NCBI RefSeq assembly: GCF_900103715.1
Contig: NZ_FNHL01000008.1
Coordinates: 1 to 64,000 of the forward strand
From: Halogranum gelatinilyticum
GTDB taxonomy: Archaea; Halobacteriota; Halobacteria; Halobacteriales; Haloferacaceae
Length of the DNA: 64,000 nt
Direction of reading: 5' to 3'
In this document: piece by piece, positions 27,220 to 35,233 of the stretch
How the letters are laid out: every line of letters starts with the position of its first letter
How positions within the stretch are numbered: position 1 is the stretch's first letter
Translations under genes and position numbers: made by a program
Notes under the pieces: model-generated
The model's input: the letters and a program-made list of their open reading frames with translations, nothing else
The model's database searches: none
Told to the model about the DNA's origin: nothing

Positions 27220-28422
27220 TCAGACCGACTCGAACGTCCAGAGCTGGTTGCCGTTACCGCTCCAGGACCACTGCTGGACGTTGGCACCGTCCGACGTCGA
27301 GGAGTTCGACACCTCGACGGCCTTGTCGCTGTGGACCGGCTGGATGTGGTACTGGCCGTTGCCCTGGTCGTGGAGTTCGAAGCGCTGGTTGTCGTTGCCG
27401 TAGTCGGTGTACTGCTGGACGTTCGCGCCGTCGTCGGTCGACGAGTTCGCGACGTCGAGGGACTTCCCGCTGTTGACGTTCTCGATGCGGTAGACGCCGC
27501 TGCTCGTCTCCTCGACGTTCCACTGTTGGTTCGAGCCGCCGCCGTAGGAGTACTGCTGGACGTTGGCACCGTCCGACGTCGAGCCGTTCGCGACGTCGAG
27601 GGATTTCCCGCTGTTGACGTTGGTGATGCGGTAGGTGCCGGTGGCGACGGAGCCCGAGGAGCCGCTGTCGCCGCCCGACCCGCCACCGCCGCCACCGCCG
27701 CCGGTCGTGCCGATGGTGACGTTCGAGCTTCCGCTGCTCTGGTAGCCCTCGGTCGCCATGATCATGTAGTCGTGGTTCCCCATGTTCATCCCGTTTGCAG
27801 CCCACGCGTCGAAGTGGTTGCCGGTGGTGATGGTCCCGCTGGACCGCCTGGACTGACGGACGCTCCAGTACTGGTAGAACGTGGCCGTCCCCTCGATAGA
27901 GGGCTTCTCGACGCGCTCCGTCCGGTAGATGTCGTAGGTCTCACCGTCGGTGGTGTGAGTACCCATGAACTCCCCGTCGGGTCGGTAGCTGCCCCAGTTC
28001 TCGACGATGTAGTATTCGACGAGCGGATCTCTTGTCCAGCCGTAGAGACAGAGATAGGCGTTCCCCGAGGGGTTGAACGAGGCGGAGTAGTCCACCTGTC
28101 GACGCCCTCCGGTGCTCCAGCCCTTGCCACAGACGAAGTTGCCCGTGTCGCTCCACTGGGTGCTGTAGTTACCGCCGTCACCCAACGTCATCGAGACCGT
28201 CCCCTCTGCGTTGGTCCAGAAGGAGTAGAAGTAGCCGTCGTCGGTCCCCGTCTGGTTCGTACTGATCGCAGCAGCCGGGGAGGCCATGGCCCCGAGACCG
28301 AGACCGGCCGCGACGGTCGTCGCCGCCGCCTTCATGTAGCCGCGTCGGCTGACTCGGCCGTCGCGCTGTGTCTCCGCTTCTGTGCGTTCCTCGGATCGTC
28401 GTGACTCCGTGTCGTCATGCAT
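27220..28422 (-). CDS. Secreted GH11 endo-1,4-beta-xylanase with CBM13
   Basis: A 400-residue modular xylanase. Tat leader: [16 protein letters not shown] around residues 25-40, cleavage expected near ASPAAA. The GH11 jelly-roll domain spans about 55-238 with nucleophile Glu136 in PLVEYYIV and acid/base Glu225 in [13 protein letters not shown] glycine-rich linker (about 240-258) leads to a beta-trefoil CBM13 of three repeats (each near GKSLDVAN...DGANVQQ), the last ending QLW. It would cut xylan backbone outside the cell. GH11 is rare in archaea. The ATG at 28422 is chosen as the first that keeps the Tat motif close to the N-terminus. Confidence 0.93.
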   Translation of the reverse strand: MHDDTESRRSEERTEAETQRDGRVSRRGYMKAAATTVAAGLGLGAMASPAAAISTNQTGTDDGYFYSFWTNAEGTVSMTLGDGGNYSTQWSDTGNFVCGKGWSTGGRRQVDYSASFNPSGNAYLCLYGWTRDPLVEYYIVENWGSYRPDGEFMGTHTTDGETYDIYRTERVEKPSIEGTATFYQYWSVRQSRRSSGTITTGNHFDAWAANGMNMGNHDYMIMATEGYQSSGSSNVTIGTTGGGGGGGGSGGDSGSSGSVATGTYRITNVNSGKSLDVANGSTSDGANVQQYSYGGGSNQQWNVEETSSGVYRIENVNSGKSLDVANSSTDDGANVQQYTDYGNDNQRFELHDQGNGQYHIQPVHSDKAVEVSNSSTSDGANVQQWSWSGNGNQLWTFESV

Positions 28423-28603
28423 GCTAGCAATCCACCTGCAACCCAACAATACGAGCCATCCGTAATAAATATTATGAACACCCTACTTTTGTTATCTCTC
28501 TGAACCAATAATAAATAGTCCCCTTGGATGTCGAACGGGATGCTTTCGACTCCGAGTGCTACACGGCGCGAAACTCGCCCGGGCGGTCACTCGTGCCGCT
28601 CGG

Positions 28604-30061
28604 TTACTCGGTCGGATACGCCTCCGACTCGCGGAGTATCCTGGACTCGTCGAGGTTCCAGCCGTCGAGATACTGCTCCTCGGCGAGGACGAGTTCCGCG
28701 AACAGCTCACGCGAGGCCTCTGGCGGGAGTGTCCGGACCTGCTGGTCGATACGGAATCCTCGGAAGGCGTGGTCGAGATCGCCCGTGCGCGACGCCTCGA
28801 TGACCGTCTCTTGGGTGTCGATGTGGCCGCGGATCATACTCCGCACGGGTCGCGGGAACCCGCCCGCCGCGACGGGCTGGACGTCGTCCTCGCGGACGAC
28901 CGCGTTCGTCTCGACGACGGCGTCGCGCTGGAGGTCGTCGACCTGCCCCTCGTTGGGGAGGTTGACGTTGGTGACGAACGGGCCGTCGCCGGTGAGCGCG
29001 GCGAGGATGTCCATGAACGTCTCGTTCGAGGATTCGAGCGTGAACTCCCGCTCGCCGTTCATCCACGCCTCGACGTCGGTCGTCTGCTCGGATTCCGCCG
29101 GCGTCCAGTGCTTGGCCCGGTAGTCGCTGCCGGTCCGCTTGACGCCCCAGCGGTTGAGCGTCTCCTTGCCACCCCGCAGGAACGACGTCGCGTACTCGAC
29201 GAGATGGCGGTCGCCAGCCGCGGGCAGTATCCCGAACGTCCGGTAGAGTTCCCACGTGACCTGCCAGTTGTCGGTAAAGACGCTCTCGCCATCGAGGTCC
29301 TCGGCGGTGAACGTCCGTCGCGCCTCCTCGCGGTCAGCGAGGTCGGCGAGCAACGGCCAGAGGTCGACGCCGTCGCACTGTACCTCGTCGACCCAGGTGA
29401 AGTGGTTGATCCCCTTGACGTTCACCGAGACGTCCTCACGGCTGGCGTCCATCCCCAACTCCTCGCGCGCGTAACGAGCGAGGCGGTCACGCGTCCCCAA
29501 CACTTCGTGACAGAGACCCAGCGCGTTGATGCCGGGATACTCGTCGTAGAGTGCCCGCGTGACAAACGTGACGGGGTTGGTGTAGTTGAAGACCCACGCG
29601 TCGGGGCAGTGCTCACGGACTGCGGCCGCGAACTCCCGGTACAGCGGGATGGTCCGCATCGCTCGGAAGATGCCGCCGGGACCGATGGTCGCCGCGACGG
29701 CCCCGTAGATGCCGTACTCCTTCGGGATGTCGAGGTCGTGGACGAACGTCTCGGCCGGGTCGAACTGCGTCGACAGGATGACCACGTCCGCCCCGTCGAG
29801 TGCCTCGTCGATGGCGTCGGTCGCCTCGTAGTGCCACTCCGCGACGGCCTCCTCCTGCCGTTGCACCCAGTTGCCGAACCGAGCGTTGCGCTCGGCACTC
29901 TCGACGTTCACGTCGTAGAGCCGTACGTCGCCGCTGATGTCGGCCAGCGCGAGATCGCGGATGAGCGCGGGTGCCCACTGTCGGCTCCCGCCGCCGATGT
30001 ACGCGATACTGAGGTCGTCCGAGTCGATGCGTCCGCTGGAGTCGAGTGAATCGACTGTCAT
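28604..30061 (-). CDS. GH4 glycosidase, alpha-glucuronidase/galacturonidase-like
   Basis: A 485-residue NAD- and metal-dependent glycosidase of family GH4. The dinucleotide-binding start IAYIGGGSRQWAP (about 19-31), the NYTNPV motif at 159-164 and the metal-ligand CHEV (Cys184, His185), followed by GINHFTW, are all present. CHEV-type members resemble LplD-like alpha-galacturonidases, and some GH4 members are alpha-glucuronidases. Beside a GH67 enzyme and glucuronate genes, removal of 4-O-methylglucuronate or galacturonate is the likely job. No signal peptide: cytosolic. Confidence 0.85.
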   Translation of the reverse strand: MTVDSLDSSGRIDSDDLSIAYIGGGSRQWAPALIRDLALADISGDVRLYDVNVESAERNARFGNWVQRQEEAVAEWHYEATDAIDEALDGADVVILSTQFDPAETFVHDLDIPKEYGIYGAVAATIGPGGIFRAMRTIPLYREFAAAVREHCPDAWVFNYTNPVTFVTRALYDEYPGINALGLCHEVLGTRDRLARYAREELGMDASREDVSVNVKGINHFTWVDEVQCDGVDLWPLLADLADREEARRTFTAEDLDGESVFTDNWQVTWELYRTFGILPAAGDRHLVEYATSFLRGGKETLNRWGVKRTGSDYRAKHWTPAESEQTTDVEAWMNGEREFTLESSNETFMDILAALTGDGPFVTNVNLPNEGQVDDLQRDAVVETNAVVREDDVQPVAAGGFPRPVRSMIRGHIDTQETVIEASRTGDLDHAFRGFRIDQQVRTLPPEASRELFAELVLAEEQYLDGWNLDESRILRESEAYPTE

Positions 30062-30087
30062 CTACTCGGCGAATCACGGAGGAGCGG

Positions 30088-30096
30088 TTTATATAT
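30088..30096 (-). promoter_or_regulatory. TATA box of the GH4 gene
   Basis: TTTATATAT (plus-strand reading) lies 27-35 bases upstream of the GH4 ATG, consistent with a leaderless transcript. Confidence 0.6.
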
Positions 30097-30217
30097 GAGG
30101 GTGAGTCACACGGTCGCCGGGGACGGCGCGGAGACACCGTCGGTCACGTTCACGTCCACTGACCGCCACGGCGACACTGTCGCCGACCCCGAACGGAGCG
30201 CGGTGACGCTCAGGTGC

Positions 30218-31192
30218 TCAGGAGTCGAGCGCGTCTTTGACGGCGTGGTAGGCCGGTTTCGGCTGGTTACGGTCGTCGAACAGGAGCGGGTCGCCGGTGT
30301 ACCGCTCGGCGAAGTCCCGGAAGCCCCGAATCCACGAGTTCGCGTCGCCGACGCCCCACGTCACCAGCGTGTCGACGCCGGTGTCGAGACAGACCTCGAC
30401 CACGTCGCGGTAGAACGCCGCCTGCTGCTCGAGGGCGTCTTCGGGAGCCTCACCGGCGGGGAAGGCGACGTCCATCTCGGTGATCTGCACGTCGAGTCCG
30501 AGTGCCTGGAACCGTCGGATGTTCTCCGCGATGGACTCGGGGTCGGGCCACTCGCCGAGCGCGTGGAGCTGGAGCCCGACGCCGTCGATAGGAACCCCAC
30601 GGTCGAGGAGCCGTTCGAGCAGGTCGTAGATCGCGTCGGACTTCTCGTTGACCGCGTCGGCCCCGTAGTCGTTGTAGTAGAGGTCTGCCTCGGGGTCGAC
30701 CTCGTGGGCCCACTCGAAGGCGCGGTCGAGATACGTCTCGCCCATCGCCTCGTACCAGACCGTGTCGCGCATCGTCCCGTCGTCGTCGACGGCCTCGTTC
30801 ACGACGTCCCAGACATCGACCGTCTGTCGGTACCGCCCGGCGACCGTCTGGATGTGCTCGCGGAGGAACTCCGCGAGCTGGTCGTCCGTGTAGTCCCACG
30901 GCTGGAACCACGTCGGTGTCTGGTTGTGCCAGACCAACGTGTGGCCGCGAACCGCCATGTCGTTCGCCCGCGCGAAGTTGACGATGGCGTCCGCGTCGCC
31001 GAAGTCGTACGTGTCCGGCGTCGGACGGAGCGGTCCCATCTTCAGCGCGTTCTCCGGCGTCACCGCGTTGAACTCGTCGCGGACGCGGGCACGGTAACTC
31101 ACGTCGTTTCGGAGCGCGTCCGGGTCGACGGCGACACCCAGATCGAACTCACGGCTATCAGCTGCCTGTCTCAGTGACTTGTCTGACGACAT
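30218..31192 (-). CDS. Intracellular GH10 endo-1,4-beta-xylanase
   Basis: A 324-residue GH10 xylanase, close to the length of a bare catalytic domain. Landmarks are TPENALKM (45-52), RGHTLVWHN (82-90), acid/base Glu133 in WDVVNEAV, and nucleophile Glu239 in QITEMDV. No signal or Tat leader precedes the fold at the ATG at 31192, so the enzyme acts on imported xylo-oligosaccharides in the cytosol, as in bacterial aldouronate-utilisation operons. It is divergent from the GH43 gene and shares its promoter region. Confidence 0.92.
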   Translation of the reverse strand: MSSDKSLRQAADSREFDLGVAVDPDALRNDVSYRARVRDEFNAVTPENALKMGPLRPTPDTYDFGDADAIVNFARANDMAVRGHTLVWHNQTPTWFQPWDYTDDQLAEFLREHIQTVAGRYRQTVDVWDVVNEAVDDDGTMRDTVWYEAMGETYLDRAFEWAHEVDPEADLYYNDYGADAVNEKSDAIYDLLERLLDRGVPIDGVGLQLHALGEWPDPESIAENIRRFQALGLDVQITEMDVAFPAGEAPEDALEQQAAFYRDVVEVCLDTGVDTLVTWGVGDANSWIRGFRDFAERYTGDPLLFDDRNQPKPAYHAVKDALDS

Positions 31193-31305
31193 CGTCCTGT
31201 TCTGTGCGGAAGACGACCAAAAAACTACGCCCACTCGTGACGCGCTCCGGCCGACGCCGACGCAACGACCCAAATCTTTACCAACGGACAGTGAAACTCC
31301 GTGAC

Positions 31306-32841
31306 ATGGAGTTTCAGAACCCTGTCCTTCCAGGCACGCATCCGGACCCGAGCGTCTGTCGCGTCGGCTCGACGTTCTATCTCGCAGTGAGTTCGTTCGA
31401 ATACTTCCCCGGCGTCGCACTGTACCGCAGCGACGACCTGGTCTCGTGGGAGCAGATCGGCCACTGTTTCGACCGCGAGAGCCAACTCGACCTCAGCGAG
31501 ACCGAGACGTCGAACGGTATCTACGCGCCCACACTCCGACACCACGACGGGACGTTCTATCTCGTGACGACGGACGTCGGCGGGCAGGGCAACGTCCTCC
31601 TCACCGCGGATGACCCTGCGGGCGAGTGGTCGGAACCGATACAGCTCGACGCGCCCGGCTTCGACCCCGACCTCTTCTTCGACGGCGACACCGCGTATCT
31701 CTCGTACGCAGACGGGCCAACGCTCGCCGAGACGAATGTCAAGCAGGCGACCGTCGACCTCGAAACGGGCGAGGTCGGCGAACCGTCCGAACTCTGGCGC
31801 GGTATCGAAGGCACGTTCGCCGAGGCACCTCACATCTACGAGATCGACGGGACCTACTACCTGATCACCGCCGAGGGTGGGACGCACGTCAACCACATGG
31901 TCGTCGCCGCCCGAAGCGACGACCCGACGGGACCGTTCGAGAGCTGTCCGTCGAACCCGATCCTCTCGCACCGCGGCGATCCGATGCAGCCGATCAAAGC
32001 GACAGGCCACGGCGATTTGGTCAGCGCGCCCAACGGGTCGTGGTGGATCATCTTCCTCGGCATCCGCCAGCAGGGTGGCCACCCCGGCTGGCACCAGCTC
32101 GGCCGCGAGACGTTTCTCGCACCCGTCGAATGGGTCGACGGCTGGCCCGTCGTCAACGATGACGAGCTGGTGACACTCCAGATGACGGTCGATTCGCTCC
32201 CCGGAGAGGGAACCGCTCCGCAACGGGCGGAGCCAGCACGGGCGACACGAGCGACCTTCGACGGGGAGACGTTGGACAGTGCGTTCGAATACCGTCGGAA
32301 CCCCGACGAGTCGGCCTACTCGTTGACCGACCGACCGGGGAGCCTGACCCTCTACGGACGGACGGAGAGCCTCGACGACCACGGCGTGACGTTCGTCGGC
32401 CGTCGACAAGCACACTTCGACTGTCAGGTCGACACTCGCCTCAAGTTCGACCCGGCGGAGGGTGCGGAAGCCGGGCTGACCGTCATCGCCGACGAACGCC
32501 ACCACTACGAGATCGGCGTCACCCAGCGGGACGGGAGCACGGTCGCAGTCGTCCGACTGCGTATCGGCGACGCGACCGAGACGGTCGTCGAGACCCCGGT
32601 CGAGGGCACCGAACACTCGCTCCGTGTCGACGCGACGGCCGACGAATACCGCCTGAGCTACCACGACGGAGACGACGACAGCCCGGTTGCAGCGGCCACC
32701 GCCTCGTCGAAATATCTCGCCACCGAAGTCACCGGGGACTTCACCGGGGTGTACGTCGGACCGTACGCGACGACAGGTGAGGACGCGACGCCGCCCGCCT
32801 CCTTCGACCACTTCACCTACGAGCCAACAGCAGAAGAGTAG
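31306..32841 (+). CDS. GH43 beta-xylosidase
   Basis: A 511-residue enzyme with a five-bladed GH43 propeller (about 1-310) and a C-terminal beta-sandwich (about 330-511) like that of XynB-type beta-xylosidases. The general base is Asp14 in THPDPSV, the pKa-setting Asp122 in FDPDLFF and the general acid Glu173 in GTFAEAPH. It would release xylose from xylo-oligosaccharides in the cytosol. The frame extends upstream, but the ATG at 31306 starts the conserved fold and is preceded by an AAATCTTTA element about 30 bases away. Confidence 0.92.
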   Translation: MEFQNPVLPGTHPDPSVCRVGSTFYLAVSSFEYFPGVALYRSDDLVSWEQIGHCFDRESQLDLSETETSNGIYAPTLRHHDGTFYLVTTDVGGQGNVLLTADDPAGEWSEPIQLDAPGFDPDLFFDGDTAYLSYADGPTLAETNVKQATVDLETGEVGEPSELWRGIEGTFAEAPHIYEIDGTYYLITAEGGTHVNHMVVAARSDDPTGPFESCPSNPILSHRGDPMQPIKATGHGDLVSAPNGSWWIIFLGIRQQGGHPGWHQLGRETFLAPVEWVDGWPVVNDDELVTLQMTVDSLPGEGTAPQRAEPARATRATFDGETLDSAFEYRRNPDESAYSLTDRPGSLTLYGRTESLDDHGVTFVGRRQAHFDCQVDTRLKFDPAEGAEAGLTVIADERHHYEIGVTQRDGSTVAVVRLRIGDATETVVETPVEGTEHSLRVDATADEYRLSYHDGDDDSPVAAATASSKYLATEVTGDFTGVYVGPYATTGEDATPPASFDHFTYEPTAEE

Positions 32842-33001
32842 AGGACGTCACAGCGTCGGGTCGCCGGGGTCCGTCCGGCTCCCGATGCGGTACCGCCAGC
32901 AGTTGAGTGTCGAGACGTCCACCCCCGAGTTTATCAGTTCTGACGGACAACGTTTGGTCGATGGGACGCACACGACAGAACCACTGGCGGCCTCGTGGCC
33001 G

Positions 33002-33271
33002 ATGACGGCGAGCGAACAGGGTGCGGAGACGGTCGTTCTCTCGTACGCTCCGGCCGACGACAGAACGGCGACGGCACTCGACGCGGAGTCGTACCGTGCG
33101 TATCTCCGGCGGACACGGGACGGTCCCGTCACCGTCGGCGACGAGTTCGAGGAGTTCGTCAACTGCGGCTGTGGGACGACGCGTGACGTCTCACTCAGGG
33201 TCGAAGACGTCGTCGGGACGGCCGTCGTCACGAGCGAGACGCGGTTCATCTTCGAGCCACGCGACGACTGA
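33002..33271 (+). CDS. Conserved-looking small acidic protein, function unknown
   Basis: An 89-residue acidic protein with strand-like composition and the motif NCGCG near residue 54. No family recognised. The start at 33002 is chosen because upstream in-frame sequence is proline- and arginine-rich, unlike haloarchaeal protein; an ATG at 32885 is in frame as well. It follows the GH43 gene in the same direction after about 160 bases. Confidence 0.45.
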   Translation: MTASEQGAETVVLSYAPADDRTATALDAESYRAYLRRTRDGPVTVGDEFEEFVNCGCGTTRDVSLRVEDVVGTAVVTSETRFIFEPRDD

Positions 33272-33530
33272 CTGTGGAGCGAGCCGCCGCTCGTAGCTGA
33301 CTGATTTCGTCGCGAGAAGCGCCACGAGAGGAGTGTTCACGAGCCTCTCTGGGGACAGACGGTCCCTCTCGCTGGCGCCGTGTAAGGGTGTAATGACTGA
33401 AGACACTCACACGAGTGGCCATCTGTGTTAGGCCATCTAACCCTCTGAGTTGTACCTACATAAAAAACGATGCTAGTGAAAATGTTGCCGCAGTCGTGTG
33501 GTACCCACGAGAGTTCGACGATTGTCGTAG

Positions 33531-33540
33531 TTAAACTTAA
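33531..33540 (+). promoter_or_regulatory. TATA box of the micro zinc-finger gene at 33568
   Basis: TTAAACTTAA ends 27 bases before the ATG, the spacing for a leaderless transcript. It supports a real gene too short to be found by length alone. Confidence 0.55.
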
Positions 33541-33567
33541 GTCTCTGTCGTAAACAGTTCGTCCTGT

Positions 33568-33675
33568 ATGCGTTGCCCCGAGTGTAGCCACACGCTTACC
33601 GTACACGATGAGTTCGGCGACAGCGAGTTCGTCTGCGACCAATGCGGCTATTTCGTTCCGCGGGGTGCAGACTGA
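33568..33675 (+). CDS. 35-residue zinc-ribbon microprotein
   Basis: A 35-residue product starting MRCPECSH and containing CDQCGY, so two CPxC-type knuckles about 16 residues apart could hold one zinc ion. It resembles the N-terminal zinc ribbon of archaeal TFB or a CPxCG microprotein. A TATA box with correct spacing precedes it. Role unknown; it lies between the xylan genes and the aldo-keto reductase. Confidence 0.65.
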   Translation: MRCPECSHTLTVHDEFGDSEFVCDQCGYFVPRGAD

Positions 33676-33718
33676 CCGGGCGTTCACCGACCGCCCGACC
33701 AGCCCCGACTCGGACCCG

Positions 33719-34690
33719 TCAGTGTCCGAAGACCGGGACCGGCTCGTACGGCTCTTCGAGATAGTCGATTTCCGAACTGGTCAAGGTCACGTCGACGGCC
33801 TCCACCGCTGCTTCGAGATGCTCGATACTCGTCGTCCCGATGATCGGCGCGTCGACGATATCCTTGTGGAGGAGCCAGGCGATACTGATCTGTGCCATCG
33901 TCAGGCCCTTCTCGTCGGCGAGTTCGGCCACCCGTTCGTTGATCTCCGTGCCACCGGCTCGGCGATACTCCGGGTTCGGGTTGTGTTTCTGGTCGGGGTC
34001 ACCACGCGTCGTCTCGAACAGTTCTTCGTGCGGACGCGCGAGGTAGCCCTGCGCGAGCGGTCCCCACGGGATCAGCCCGACGCCCTCGTTCCGACAGAGC
34101 GGGTTCATCTCGCGTTCCTCCTCGCGGTAGACGACGTTGTAGTGGTTCTGCATCGTCTGGAACTGTTCTGCGTTCAGGTTGTCGGCGGTGTGGAGCGCGT
34201 CGGCGAACTGGTGGGCCCACATCGACGACGCCCCGAGATACCGGATCTTCCCCCGCCGGACGGCGTCGTCCAGTGCCCGAATCGTCTGCTCGATGGGCGT
34301 CTTCTCGTCCCAGCGGTGGATCTGATAGAGGTCGACCGTGTCCATGCCCAGTCGCTCCAGGGAGTTGTCCAACTCCTGTTCGATGGTCTTCCGCGAGAGT
34401 CCGGCTGCGTTCGGATGGTCCGTTCCCGGGTCGAACCGGACTTTCGTCGCGACGACCTGCTCGTCGCGGTCGTAGCCCGCGAGCGTGTCGCCCAGAATCT
34501 CCTCGCTCTCGCCGTTCGAGTACGCGTTAGCCGTATCGAAGAAGTTGATGCCGAGGTCGATGGCTCGTTCGATGATCTCCGCACCCTCCTCGCTGTCGAG
34601 CATCCAGTCGCTGCCACTGCCGAAGCTCATACAGCCGAGACAGAGACGGCTGACTTCCATGCCGGTGGATCCGAGTGTCGTATACTCCAT
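33719..34690 (-). CDS. Aldo/keto reductase
   Basis: A 323-residue NADP(H)-dependent aldo/keto reductase. The tetrad is visible as Asp and Tyr in FDTANAYSNG (about 51-60), Lys in VATKV near 83 and His in YQIHRWD near 125, with the NADP-binding LGASS and IIGTTS loops. In this locus it could reduce or oxidise pentoses or uronates, but the family is broad. It is divergent from the GH3 gene; the near-palindrome at 34916-34937 lies between them. Confidence 0.88.
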   Translation of the reverse strand: MEYTTLGSTGMEVSRLCLGCMSFGSGSDWMLDSEEGAEIIERAIDLGINFFDTANAYSNGESEEILGDTLAGYDRDEQVVATKVRFDPGTDHPNAAGLSRKTIEQELDNSLERLGMDTVDLYQIHRWDEKTPIEQTIRALDDAVRRGKIRYLGASSMWAHQFADALHTADNLNAEQFQTMQNHYNVVYREEEREMNPLCRNEGVGLIPWGPLAQGYLARPHEELFETTRGDPDQKHNPNPEYRRAGGTEINERVAELADEKGLTMAQISIAWLLHKDIVDAPIIGTTSIEHLEAAVEAVDVTLTSSEIDYLEEPYEPVPVFGH

Positions 34691-34714
34691 GGGTCATGGC
34701 TGACGTTCTGCCAG

Positions 34715-34722
34715 TTATAATT
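34715..34722 (-). promoter_or_regulatory. TATA box of the aldo/keto reductase gene
   Basis: TTATAATT lies 25-32 bases upstream of the ATG at 34690, on the minus-strand reading direction. Confidence 0.55.
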
Positions 34723-34915
34723 CAGTGAATCGGCAACCGCTCTGTGGCCGCACCTCGTGTGCGACACCGTCTGTCTTGTCTCTCACACTATTCTGAAATA
34801 GAGAACAGATTATTCGCCGCAACGTGAAGAATCAGGCACGTTCCAGTTCACCTCACAGTCGACGACACCATCCTCTTCCGTCACACCACCGAATGTCTCC
34901 ATATCGGCCAAATTC

Positions 34916-34937
34916 ATTACAGTATTAGTCTTGTAAT
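34916..34937. repeat. 22-bp near-palindrome, copy 2
   Basis: ATTACA (34916-34921) and TGTAAT (34932-34937) flank TATTAG-containing spacer; the arms extend by one more pair (C/G) outside. It lies about 226 bases before the aldo/keto reductase and 296 before the GH3 start. Confidence 0.6.
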
Positions 34938-35233
34938 GGTTTTACGAGAGTAGTGTGTCACCCATTCACAACAGTCCGGGTCCAGTCCGTTCTGTCCTGT
35001 CCACCAGTAGATTCTCTTTTTCAGAACAAGACTCATTCTACCGAACGACGTGCAAAGAAGCTCTGTACCCAGCTTTGTCGTATCTCGATTCCGCGACACC
35101 AGCCACATCCGCCATTCTCAACGAGAACCCACTGTTCTCTCTTTAAGAATTCGAATATCGTCTCGAATCAGAAGTCCAGAGGGGCGTCGAAGTCGGCCAG
35201 TCCGAACGGTTAAGACACGGGATTGAGTGAACA

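Larger units (their letters stand above)
34691..35233. other. 543-bp divergent promoter region
   Basis: No gene. It holds the aldo/keto reductase TATA box, the second copy of the 22-bp near-palindrome and, near 35210, a TATA-like GGTTAAGAC for the GH3 gene. Confidence 0.45.
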
